Source: DASTGO01 sp035719045
GTDB taxonomy: Bacteria; Actinomycetota; Actinomycetes; Actinomycetales; Kineosporiaceae
Length of the DNA stretch: 12,935 nt
Direction of reading: 5' to 3'
Assembly: GCA_035719045.1 (NCBI GenBank)
Contig: DASTGO010000295.1
Span: forward strand, 1-12,935
Part shown: in pieces, positions 7,404 to 12,935 of the stretch
Numbering within the stretch: position 1 is the stretch's first letter
Layout: each line of letters begins with the position of its first letter
The notes under the pieces: model-generated
Told to the model about the DNA's origin: nothing
The model's input: the letters and a program-made list of their open reading frames with translations, nothing else
The model's database searches: none
Position numbers and translations under genes: made by a program

Positions 7404-7545
7404 CCACTACGCTGGGTCTGTATGGAGTCACCGTCGGTTCCGGCTAGCTGGTTTCAACAGCCCATTCGATCTGTTCAGCCGCATCCGATACGGTGACACG
7501 GCGACACCGAGCACCTGACCCGAGTCTCTCCCGCGAGGTGACCAC

Positions 7546-8292
7546 ATGGCCCTGACTCCTGAGGACGTCGTCAACAAGCGCTTCCAAGCAACGAAATTCC
7601 GTGAGGGGTACGACCAGGACGAGGTCGACGACTTCCTCGACGAGGTCGTGAACGAGTTGCGGCGCCTGAACGAGGAGAACGAGGAGCTGCGGCAGAAGCT
7701 CGGCGCCTGCGAGCGCAGGGTCGGGGAGCTGTCCCGGGCCACCGTCGCACGCGAGTCCGAGCCGGAGCCGGCTCCTGCGCCGATGCCGATGCCGGTCCCC
7801 GTGGCGCAGCCGGAGCCGATGCGCGCCCCGCAGATGGAGATCGCCGGGCAGGGCCCCGAGGCGGCAGCCGGCATGCTCGCCCTGGCGCAGAAGCTGCACG
7901 ACGAGTATGTGCGCAACGGTGAACAGCAGCGCGACCGGATCGTCAACGAGGCCCGTGAGCACTCCACCCGGCTGATCCGTGAGGCCGAGGAGAAGCAGCG
8001 CCAGACGCTCGGCTCCCTGGAGCAGGAGCGCTCGCTGCTGGAGCGCAAGATCGACGAGTTGCGTGCCTTCGAGCGTGAGTACCGCAGCCGGCTGAAGTCC
8101 TACCTGGAGAGTCAGCTGCGCGAACTGGAGGCCAAGGCTGCCGTGGTCCCGAATCGCGGCGGTGCGCAGCCGGCCCCGAGCCTCGCCGGTGGCGGCGCCG
8201 GGTACAACGGCCCGCTCCCGTCCCGCAGTGGCTACGGCAGCGACCAGGCCGACGCCGGGTCGCCGCAGTACCCCTTCGGCGACCGGAACTGA
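7546..8292 (+). CDS. divIVA: DivIVA / Wag31 polar growth coiled-coil protein
   Basis: Self-assembling coiled-coil protein that marks curved membrane at poles and septa and directs tip growth in actinobacteria. The ATG has GAGGTG at 7535-7540, 5 nt upstream; 248 aa. The N-terminal lipid-binding domain is clear: MALTPEDVVNKRFQATKFRE then GYDQDEVDDFLDEVVNELRR (residues 1-42), running into a first coiled coil. A Pro/Met/Glu-rich linker follows (about 67-90), then a long charged coiled coil from about 110 to 205, and a Gly/Ser-rich tail ending QYPFGDRN. The 142-bp gap after yggT suggests its own promoter; TACGCT at 7408-7413 fits a TANNNT -10 but lacks a good -35, so I do not call it. A strong terminator follows. 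Confidence 0.97.
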   Translation: MALTPEDVVNKRFQATKFREGYDQDEVDDFLDEVVNELRRLNEENEELRQKLGACERRVGELSRATVARESEPEPAPAPMPMPVPVAQPEPMRAPQMEIAGQGPEAAAGMLALAQKLHDEYVRNGEQQRDRIVNEAREHSTRLIREAEEKQRQTLGSLEQERSLLERKIDELRAFEREYRSRLKSYLESQLRELEAKAAVVPNRGGAQPAPSLAGGGAGYNGPLPSRSGYGSDQADAGSPQYPFGDRN

Positions 8293-8306
8293 TCGCCACA
8301 GGCTGA

Positions 8307-8324
8307 CACGCGGCGCGCCGCGTG
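8307..8324. repeat. 18-bp perfect palindrome after divIVA
   Basis: CACGCGGCGCGCCGCGTG is fully self-complementary and lies 14 nt after the divIVA stop, directly adjoining the large terminator hairpin. It could be a protein-binding site or part of an alternative RNA fold: 8315-8328 can also form a short GCGCC/GGCGC stem that would compete with the base of the terminator. Confidence 0.6.
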
Positions 8325-8398
8325 GCGCAACACGGTGGCCCCGGGTCCCTCCCGTGCGGGAGTGGGAGGAACCGGGACCGCCGTGTTGCGCTGTTTTG
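8325..8398 (+). terminator. Strong intrinsic terminator downstream of divIVA
   Basis: 20-nt arms at 8325-8344 and 8372-8391 pair with 18 Watson-Crick pairs, one G-U and one mismatch, closing with GCGCAACACGG against CCGTGTTGCGC. The 27-nt interior holds a second stem CTCCC-GTGC-GGGAG (8349-8362). A T-rich run, TGTTTTG (8392-8398), follows directly, unusual for this GC-rich window. It would end the transcript through divIVA and separate it from the DUF167 gene. Confidence 0.8.
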
Positions 8399-8461
8399 TG
8401 CTGGGAGATCGGGTGCCGGGCGATCGGCGTCGACCAGGACGGCTGATGGGGTGGGCAGGCG

Positions 8462-8728
8462 ATGAGGTTCGAGGTCAGGGTGCGGCCCGGGGCGTCCCGG
8501 ACCAAGGTCGGCGGCCGGTACAGGGAAGCGCTCGTGGTTGCGGTGACGGCACGGGCGGTGGACGGGAAAGCCACGGAGGCGGCCCTGTGCGCGGTGGCCG
8601 AAGCGCTCGGCATCTCCCGCAGAAACCTCCGTTTGGTCTCCGGCGCCACCAGTCGGACCAAGGTGGTGGAGGTCGAAGGCCAGGACTCCCGTGTCGCGGC
8701 CCGGCTGGCGGAACTGCTCGGGGACTGA
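8462..8728 (+). CDS. DUF167 / YggU family protein
   Basis: Small cytoplasmic alpha/beta protein of 88 aa; the family (YggU in E. coli) has solved structures but no established function. The ATG at 8462 begins MRFEVRVRPGASRTKVGG, the standard family N-terminus, and the rest shows VDGKATEAALCAVAEALG and the signature VSGATSRTKVVEVEG. The ribosome site is weak (GGGCAGG, about 8454-8460). It lies between the divIVA terminator and the promoter of the DksA-like gene, so it seems to be a single transcription unit; I see no clear promoter in 8399-8461. In Streptomyces, as I recall, ileS occupies the equivalent place between divIVA and the DksA-like gene; it is absent here. Confidence 0.9.
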   Translation: MRFEVRVRPGASRTKVGGRYREALVVAVTARAVDGKATEAALCAVAEALGISRRNLRLVSGATSRTKVVEVEGQDSRVAARLAELLGD

Positions 8729-8751
8729 CCGGCGACCAGGCTCCGGGATCA

Positions 8752-8778
8752 TCACTCGGCTCAGCGCACTCACTCGGC
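8752..8778. repeat. Direct repeat TCACTCGGC upstream of the DksA-like gene promoter
   Basis: TCACTCGGC occurs at 8752-8760 and 8770-8778, 18 bp apart start to start, and ends 8 bp before the proposed -35 at 8787. The location fits an activator binding region, but two 9-mers can arise by chance. Confidence 0.35.
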
Positions 8779-8786
8779 GTGGTCAA

Positions 8787-8815
8787 TTGAGCACTCTTTG
8801 TTGAGCGCCTATCCT
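8787..8815 (+). promoter_or_regulatory. Sigma70-type promoter for the DksA/TraR-like gene
   Basis: TTGAGC (8787-8792), a 17-bp spacer and TATCCT (8810-8815) match the actinobacterial housekeeping pattern. It sits in an AT-richer patch. Transcription would start near 8822 and give a leader of about 36 nt containing the ribosome site GGAGGAG before the ATG at 8858. It also argues against the TTG at 8798 as start codon, since that lies in the spacer. Confidence 0.65.
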
Positions 8816-8857
8816 GCCCGCACCGTAGAAGCCCGCCGAGCGGGCGGGGGAGGAGCC

Positions 8858-10219
8858 ATGGCAGAGCGCAGGTCTCTGGCGGGCGTGGTGCGCCGCGCGG
8901 CCTCGGCAGCCAAGGCGGCCGGGGCGTCGGCGGCGTCGCGGCGAGCTTCCGGCGGCGGCGCCGGGACGACATCCGCTGCCTCCCCAGGGGCGAAGCCGAC
9001 CACGTCCGCCGGCAGAACCGGTTCGGCGAGGACGACCGCGGCCAAGGGGGCGGCGGAGGCCCCGGGCAGGGCGACCGCGGCCAGGACGGTCCCCGCGAGG
9101 ACGACGGCCGGGAAGAGGGCAGCCGCCAAGGCCACGGAGGAGAAGGCGGCGCCGCGCCCGGCGAAGGCCGCGAAGGCCGTCCCGGGACGTGGTGCCGGGG
9201 CAGGCGCGGTGGACAGGGTCCCGTCGGCGCGGTCGAAGCCGGCTCCGGCCAGGGCCACCGTCGCGAAGGTTCCCGAGGGCAAGGCCGGTGCCGCCCAGGC
9301 CCCGGGTCGCAAGGTCCCGGTCGGCAAGGTCCCGGTCGGCAAGGCCACGGAGACGGTCGTGGGGGCGGGCGCCCCGGTCGCCGCCGATCCACGGAAGGCG
9401 GGGGTGGGGGCGGAACTTCCGGCCCCGTCTGCTCCGGGGCGGGCCATCACCCGGAGGGCCGCAGCGTCGAAGACCTCGCCGTCCACTTCGGCGGCCCTCG
9501 CGTCCGGATCGCCGAAGTCCGAGCCGGAGAAGGCCGGGTCCGGGAAGTCCGTGCCGGCGAAGAGGACGGGGCCGAAGTCGGCCGTCACGAAGCCGGCCGT
9601 CACGAAGTCGGCCGTCACGAAGTCGGCCGTCACGAAGTCGGTGAAGGCGGCCCCGGCCCGGGTCGAGCCCGAGCCACCGGCCCCCGCGGCTGTCAGGAGC
9701 AGGTCCGGCCGGACAACTCCGGCCGGGGCCGCCGGGACGAGTGCGGCCAAGGCACCCGCCGCCGGGAAGGGGCAGGTGGCAACGGCCCGCGCGGCGCGGA
9801 GCCGGGCGGCAGCGCCCGACCCCGAGCCGCCCGTCCTGCCGGTGCCGGACGGGGAGCTCCCCTGGACCGAGGCGGAACTGGCCGCCGTCCGGGAGGAGCT
9901 TCGCGGCGAGTTGGCCCGGCTGGACGGGGGGATCGCCGCTCTGCACGCGACCATCGACGACGTGCTGCGGGACACCGGTGACGGGGTCGGCGACGACCAG
10001 GCCGACAGCGGGGCCAAGGCGTTCGAGCGCGAGCAGGAGATGACCCTGCTGGCGACGGTCCGGGAGAGCCGTTTCCAGACCGAGCGGGCGTTGGCCCGGA
10101 TCGCGGACGGCACGTTCGGGAGCTGCGAGTCCTGCGGCGGGCCGATCGGCAAGCTCCGGTTGCAGGCCTTCCCGCGGGCCGTCCTGTGCGTTGGGTGCAA
10201 GCAGCAGGAACGCCGCTGA
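8858..10219 (+). CDS. DksA/TraR-type C4 zinc-finger protein with long histone-H1-like N-terminus
   Basis: The C-terminal third (about residues 320-453) is a DksA/TraR-family domain: helices with LPWTEAELAAVREELRGEL and the acidic turn GVGDDQADSGAKAFEREQE, then a four-Cys zinc finger, C423-x2-C426-x17-C444-x2-C447, in GSCESCGGPIGKLRLQAFPR. DksA relatives act on the RNA polymerase secondary channel, often with ppGpp; whether this one does is unknown. The first 320 or so residues are low-complexity Ala/Lys/Pro/Gly/Thr, resembling histone H1 tails and likely disordered and DNA-binding. It contains pentapeptide repeats KSAVT (about residues 240-259) and KVPVG. The ATG at 8858 has GGAGG at 8849-8853 and lies downstream of a good promoter. 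Similar basic-tailed DksA-like proteins precede lspA in other actinomycetes, so context agrees. The tail is the least conserved part. Confidence 0.92.
   Translation: MAERRSLAGVVRRAASAAKAAGASAASRRASGGGAGTTSAASPGAKPTTSAGRTGSARTTAAKGAAEAPGRATAARTVPARTTAGKRAAAKATEEKAAPRPAKAAKAVPGRGAGAGAVDRVPSARSKPAPARATVAKVPEGKAGAAQAPGRKVPVGKVPVGKATETVVGAGAPVAADPRKAGVGAELPAPSAPGRAITRRAAASKTSPSTSAALASGSPKSEPEKAGSGKSVPAKRTGPKSAVTKPAVTKSAVTKSAVTKSVKAAPARVEPEPPAPAAVRSRSGRTTPAGAAGTSAAKAPAAGKGQVATARAARSRAAAPDPEPPVLPVPDGELPWTEAELAAVREELRGELARLDGGIAALHATIDDVLRDTGDGVGDDQADSGAKAFEREQEMTLLATVRESRFQTERALARIADGTFGSCESCGGPIGKLRLQAFPRAVLCVGCKQQERR
9311..9340 (+). repeat. Two tandem 15-bp units in the DksA-like gene
   Basis: AAGGTCCCGGTCGGC occurs at 9311-9325 and 9326-9340, coding KVPVG twice, with a partial third unit after. 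An in-frame minisatellite inside the H1-like tail. Confidence 0.8.
9575..9634 (+). repeat. Four tandem 15-bp units coding K-S/P-A-V-T
   Basis: AAGTCGGCCGTCACG is repeated at 9575, 9590 (one base changed, Ser to Pro), 9605 and 9620, and a degenerate fifth start AAGTCGGT follows at 9635. The near-identity at DNA level indicates recent slippage expansion rather than old protein-level selection. Being a multiple of three, copy changes keep the frame. Confidence 0.9.
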
Positions 10220-10260
10220 CGCCGGTGCCGGTCGCCCCGCTGCACGGGAACCGGCCGGCG
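10220..10260 (+). terminator. Hairpin between the DksA-like gene and lspA (no T tract)
   Basis: Directly after the stop, CGCCGGtgCCGGT (10220-10232) pairs with ACCGGCCGGCG (10250-10260) with a 2-nt bulge, and an inner CCCG-CTGCA-CGGG stem extends it. No T run follows. It could be a T-less actinobacterial terminator, an attenuator, or an RNA-stabilising structure ahead of lspA, whose ATG is 22 nt further on. Confidence 0.5.
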
Positions 10261-10282
10261 ACATGGCACGCTGGGGACCACT

Positions 10283-10813
10283 ATGGACGACACCCCCGCG
10301 GCCACTGACCAGCCACAAATCAGCACGCACCGTCACCTTCCGCTCGTGGTGATCGGTATCGCGGCCCTTGTGCTCCTCGCCGATCAGCTCACCAAGGCCT
10401 GGGCGGTGTCCGCCCTGACCGGGCGGAACCCGGTGAACCTGGTCGGGAGCCTGCTGCGGCTGAACCTGATCCGGAACTCCGGGGCGGCGTTCAGCTTCGC
10501 CACCGGGATGACCTGGATCTTCACGCTGATCGCGACGGTGGTGGCGGTGGTGATCATCCGGCTGTCCCGGCGGCTGGGCAGCGTCGGGTGGTCGGTGGCG
10601 CTGGGGCTGCTGCTGGGTGGTGCGCTGGGCAACCTGGTGGACCGGCTGTTCCGGGCCCCGGGCTTCGCGGTGGGACATGTGGTGGACTTCCTGGAGCTGC
10701 CCCACTGGCCGGTCTTCAACGTGGCGGACTCCTGCATCGTCGCCTCGGCCGTGCTGATCGGCCTGCTCGGGTTGCGCGGGATCGGGGCGGACGGGTCCCG
10801 GATCAGTGGCTGA
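10283..10813 (+). CDS. lspA: LspA, lipoprotein signal peptidase (signal peptidase II)
   Basis: Aspartyl protease in the inner membrane that removes signal peptides from diacylglyceryl-modified prolipoproteins. 176 aa from an ATG with GGGGA upstream (about 10273-10277). After a polar N-terminus of about 18 residues, four hydrophobic segments are seen (about 19-42, 75-93, 101-119, 146-168). Family motifs: DQLTKAW (34-40), NSGAAFSF (65-72), GNLVDR (116-121), then GHVVDF with D135 and FNVADS with D149, the two catalytic aspartates. Complete. It overlaps rluD by 8 nt, so the two are co-translated. The lspA-rluD pairing is common across bacteria. Confidence 0.97.
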   Translation: MDDTPAATDQPQISTHRHLPLVVIGIAALVLLADQLTKAWAVSALTGRNPVNLVGSLLRLNLIRNSGAAFSFATGMTWIFTLIATVVAVVIIRLSRRLGSVGWSVALGLLLGGALGNLVDRLFRAPGFAVGHVVDFLELPHWPVFNVADSCIVASAVLIGLLGLRGIGADGSRISG

Positions 10814-11732
10814 CGTCCGGTCGATGCCGGTCCCGGAGGGGCTGGCCGGTGAGCGGGTGGACGCCGGACTCTCCCGGCTGCTCGGCCTCTCGCGCAGCGC
10901 GGTGGCCGAACTGGCCGAGTCCGGTGCGGTCCTGCTGGACGGCCGGGAGGCGGGGAAGTCGCAGCGGCTGATCGCGGGCGCCTGGCTGGAGGTCCACCTG
11001 CCGGCAGCGCCTGCCCCGGTGTCCGTGGTGGCCGAACCCGTCCCCGGAATGGTTGTGGTCCACGACGACGACGACCTGGTCGTGGTCGACAAGCCGGTCG
11101 GGGTGGCCGCCCATCCGAGCCCGGGCTGGACCGGTCCGACGGTGGTCGGGGGGCTGGCCGCCGCCGGGTACCGGATCGCCACCTCGGGGGCGGCGGAGCG
11201 GCAGGGGATCGTGCACCGGCTCGACGTCGGGACCAGTGGCCTGATGGTGGTCGCCAAGAGCGAGTATGCATACTCCCGGCTCAAGCAGGCCTTCCGGGAC
11301 CGGACCGTGGACAAGGTCTACCACGCTCTGGTCCAGGGCCTGCCGGACCCGGTTACCGGCACCATCGACGCCCCGATCGGCCGGCATCCGACCCAGGACT
11401 ACAAGTGGGCGGTGGTGGCGGGCGGGAAGCCGAGCATCACGCACTACGAGGTGATCGAGGCGTTCCGGTCCGCGTCATTGGTCGAGGTGCACCTGGAGAC
11501 CGGTCGTACGCACCAGATCCGGGTGCACTTCTCCGCCCTGCGCCACCCCTGCGCCGGGGACCTCACCTATGGTGCGGATCCGGTGCTGGCCGCCCGGCTG
11601 GGGCTCACCCGGCAATGGCTGCACGCCGTCCGGCTGGCGTTCACCCACCCGGGCACGGACGAGTGGGTCGAGTTCGCCAGCGAGTATCCCGAGGACCTCG
11701 CGCACGCCCTGGACATGGTCGCCGCGCCCTGA
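10806..11732 (+). CDS. rluD: RluA/RluD-family 23S rRNA pseudouridine synthase
   Basis: Converts uridines to pseudouridine in 23S rRNA; E. coli RluD acts on helix 69 (1911, 1915, 1917). Substrate specificity here is inferred from family and the lspA neighbour, so RluD-like is the safe name. 308 aa. An S4 RNA-binding domain (about 11-65, GERVDAGLSRLLGLSRSAVA) precedes the catalytic domain. DLVVVDKPVGVAAHPSPGW (about 90-108) and GIVHRLDVGTSGLMVVAKS carry the catalytic Asp140 in HRLD. GRTHQIRVHFSALRHPCAGD is the conserved C-terminal motif. The GTG start lies inside lspA (8-nt overlap), giving a correct N-terminus VADVRSMPVPEGLAGERVD. The gene converges on the - strand gene 23 nt downstream, with no T-tract terminator in between. 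Confidence 0.95.
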   Translation: MADVRSMPVPEGLAGERVDAGLSRLLGLSRSAVAELAESGAVLLDGREAGKSQRLIAGAWLEVHLPAAPAPVSVVAEPVPGMVVVHDDDDLVVVDKPVGVAAHPSPGWTGPTVVGGLAAAGYRIATSGAAERQGIVHRLDVGTSGLMVVAKSEYAYSRLKQAFRDRTVDKVYHALVQGLPDPVTGTIDAPIGRHPTQDYKWAVVAGGKPSITHYEVIEAFRSASLVEVHLETGRTHQIRVHFSALRHPCAGDLTYGADPVLAARLGLTRQWLHAVRLAFTHPGTDEWVEFASEYPEDLAHALDMVAAP

Positions 11733-11755
11733 CGTCCGGCTCGGCGAATCCCGGC

Positions 11756-12886
11756 TCAGCGGTGCTTGCTGCGGCCGTAGAGGTAAAGGGCGATCCCGCC
11801 GACCACGATCGCCGCGAGGGTGGCCAGGGCGATCTTCCACTTGCTGTACGGGCGGTCCCCGATCACCTCGCCGGTGTTGGCGTTGATCACCACCTGCCAG
11901 GTCTTGCCGGCGTAGACGTAGGCGGCGATCCACACCGGCAGCAGCATGAGCTTGAACATGACCTGTGCGTACCGGACGTCCATCGTGGCGACCTGCTGCT
12001 CGTCCCCGCCGATGTCGTGGCAGCAGTCGTCGTGGATGACGGCCCGCATCGCGACCTTGGCGGCCTCCAAGCCGGCGTCCGGCTCGACGTCGTAGCGCAG
12101 CGTCCGGTAGCCGGACAGGTAGGCGGGCTGGTAGGGCTGGGCGCCGGGCAGCTCCCAGGGGCCGAGCCGGTCCAGCTTCTTCTGCGGCAGCTGGGTGGTC
12201 GCGGGGACCAGCACGTCGTCGAAGAACCGGCTCACCGTGCCGGCCGCGGGATACCAGGCGGTGTGCTGCACCTCGCGGGTGCGGGTCACCTCCTGACCGT
12301 CGACGGTCTCGGTGTACGTCTCGGTCTCGTAGTAGTGCTCGCCGCGCTGACCGGTGTAGTCGGTGGTGGTGTCGGCGTCATAGGTCCAGTGCGGCAGGTA
12401 GGTGCCGTCCAGCCGCCCCTCCATCGAGCCGACCTTCTTCAGCGCCGACGGCGCGAACCAGCGGGACGTCACCCAACTGCGGAACCTCTCCCGGGCCACC
12501 GACTTGTCGACCTTGAACGGGACGACGGCCTCGGGGGCGATCAGCTCGACCGCGGCGGAGTCCGCGACCAGCGGGGAGCCGCAGAACTGGCAGCGGTCGG
12601 ACAGGTTGTCCGACTCCGTCTTCGCCCCGCACCCGGTGCAGGTGTAGATGTGCGCACCGACCCTGGCGGTCGGCTTCGGGGCGGCGGCCCAGGCGTCGTA
12701 GGAGTGCTCCTCGATCGTGGCGCCGGTGTCGGCGATCTGCTGCACGCTGCCGCAGTAGGGGCACTTGAGCGAGGTGGTGCCGGGCGCGTACTCGACGCGG
12801 GAGCCGCAGGCGCTGCACGGGAAGTGCAGGGTGGCCGCGCCGGAACCTGCCGTGGGGCCGGAGCCTGCCGTGGGGTCAGTCGTCAT
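11756..12886 (-). CDS. Double zinc-ribbon protein with C-terminal membrane helix (TFIIB-type zinc ribbon family, function unknown)
   Basis: 376 aa from an ATG with GAGGA about 10 nt upstream. Two zinc ribbons are visible: C24-x2-C27-x14-C42-x2-C45 and C83-x2-C86-x12-C99-x2-C102. A central region (about 115-330) has many aromatics, including WTYDADTTTDYTGQRGEHYY and a PAAGTVSRFFDDVLVPATT stretch. Toward the end come VWIAAYVYAGKTWQVVINA and TGEVIGDRPYSKWK, then a transmembrane helix (about 350-371, IALATLAAIVVGGIALYLYG). This matches a widespread bacterial family often annotated as TFIIB-type zinc ribbon protein or, wrongly, as PriA-like. I recall it beside SPFH-domain and other membrane-stress genes, but no biochemical role is established. 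The N-terminus has two PTAGSG copies. It is not part of the dcw operon: opposite strand, convergent with rluD. Confidence 0.88.
   Translation of the reverse strand: MTTDPTAGSGPTAGSGAATLHFPCSACGSRVEYAPGTTSLKCPYCGSVQQIADTGATIEEHSYDAWAAAPKPTARVGAHIYTCTGCGAKTESDNLSDRCQFCGSPLVADSAAVELIAPEAVVPFKVDKSVARERFRSWVTSRWFAPSALKKVGSMEGRLDGTYLPHWTYDADTTTDYTGQRGEHYYETETYTETVDGQEVTRTREVQHTAWYPAAGTVSRFFDDVLVPATTQLPQKKLDRLGPWELPGAQPYQPAYLSGYRTLRYDVEPDAGLEAAKVAMRAVIHDDCCHDIGGDEQQVATMDVRYAQVMFKLMLLPVWIAAYVYAGKTWQVVINANTGEVIGDRPYSKWKIALATLAAIVVGGIALYLYGRSKHR
12839..12874 (-). repeat. Two 18-bp tandem units coding PTAGSG
   Basis: Residues 5-10 and 11-16 of the zinc-ribbon protein are identical (PTAGSG) and the DNA copies differ at one base, indicating a recent duplication in the disordered N-terminal lead before the first zinc ribbon. 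Confidence 0.8.
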
Positions 12887-12935
12887 GACGAGGCGTTCCT
12901 CGGGACGTGGGGGCGGGGACGGGGTGCCGGTGGAC
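12883..12935 (-). CDS. Possible 3' end of an upstream - strand gene
   Basis: On the - strand one frame is open from the window edge and reads PPAPRPRPHVPRNASS, then TGA at 12885-12883, which overlaps the zinc-ribbon start as ATGA. ATGA overlaps are typical of coupled genes, and a Pro/Arg-rich tail is plausible. Only 16 codons are visible, so this may be chance in GC-rich DNA; nothing can be said about function. Confidence 0.3.
   Translation of the reverse strand, partial: PPAPRPRPHVPRNASS

Noticed and set aside
8307..8391. Terminal inverted repeat of an insertion sequence
   Set aside because: No transposase, no matching second end and no target duplication were seen; a terminator explains the hairpin and T tract better.
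8798..8857. TTG start for the DksA-like gene
   Set aside because: It falls in the spacer of the proposed promoter and lacks a ribosome site, while the ATG at 8858 has GGAGG close upstream.
9575..9641. CRISPR-like short repeats
   Set aside because: The 15-bp units are directly tandem with no spacers and code in frame; they are a coding minisatellite.
8783..11314. Very long open frame (about 840 codons) on the - strand opposite the DksA-like gene, lspA and rluD
   Set aside because: It lies antisense to three genes with clear domains and is rich in Arg, Pro, Gly and Ser without any recognisable motif. Long antisense frames are expected at this GC content.
11733..11755. Shared terminator between rluD and the convergent zinc-ribbon gene
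   Set aside because: Only 23 nt, without a stable stem or T run on either strand.

Overview
The window is about 74% GC by eye and carries the downstream half of an actinobacterial division and cell wall (dcw) cluster. The order is murG (5' end outside the window), murC, ftsQ, ftsZ, pgeF, yggS, sepF, yggT and divIVA/wag31. It is followed by a YggU/DUF167 gene, a DksA/TraR-type zinc-finger gene, lspA and rluD, all on the + strand. One convergent gene on the - strand, a double zinc-ribbon membrane protein, closes the window. There is no ftsA; a sepF next to ftsZ and a polar-growth type DivIVA (Wag31), with GTG starts and very high GC, point to a high-GC Gram-positive actinomycete. I cannot name the genus from sequence alone.

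Layout. 1-3254: murG, murC and ftsQ are translationally coupled through GTGA start/stop overlaps (lipid II synthesis and the divisome scaffold). 3255-3480: a 226-bp regulatory gap before ftsZ holds a sigma70-like promoter whose -10 lies inside a perfect 12-bp palindrome, then an AT-rich TTGACA element with a small inverted repeat. 3481-4839: ftsZ. 4840-5098: a 259-bp stretch that is either a spacer or an N-terminal extension of pgeF. 5099-7403: pgeF, yggS, sepF and yggT. 7546-8292: divIVA, followed by an 18-bp perfect palindrome and a strong 67-nt terminator hairpin with a T tract. 8462-8728: DUF167. 8787-8815: a good sigma70-like promoter in front of the DksA-like gene (8858-10219), whose protein has a long histone-H1-like Ala/Lys/Pro-rich N-terminus. 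10220-10260: a hairpin without a T tract, then the overlapping pair lspA-rluD. 11756-12886 (- strand): the zinc-ribbon membrane protein, which may itself overlap the end of a further - strand gene at the window edge.

How the genes fit together. MurC and MurG make peptidoglycan precursors, PgeF corrects MurC mistakes, FtsZ, SepF and FtsQ build the divisome, and DivIVA and YggT belong to membrane and polar growth. LspA matures lipoproteins and RluD modifies 23S rRNA. No CRISPR array, transposon, phage gene, tRNA or rRNA was seen. Most of the window is conserved core genome; the unusual material is in the regulatory gaps and in the histone-like tail of the DksA-family protein. I did not find a convincing wholly new system.
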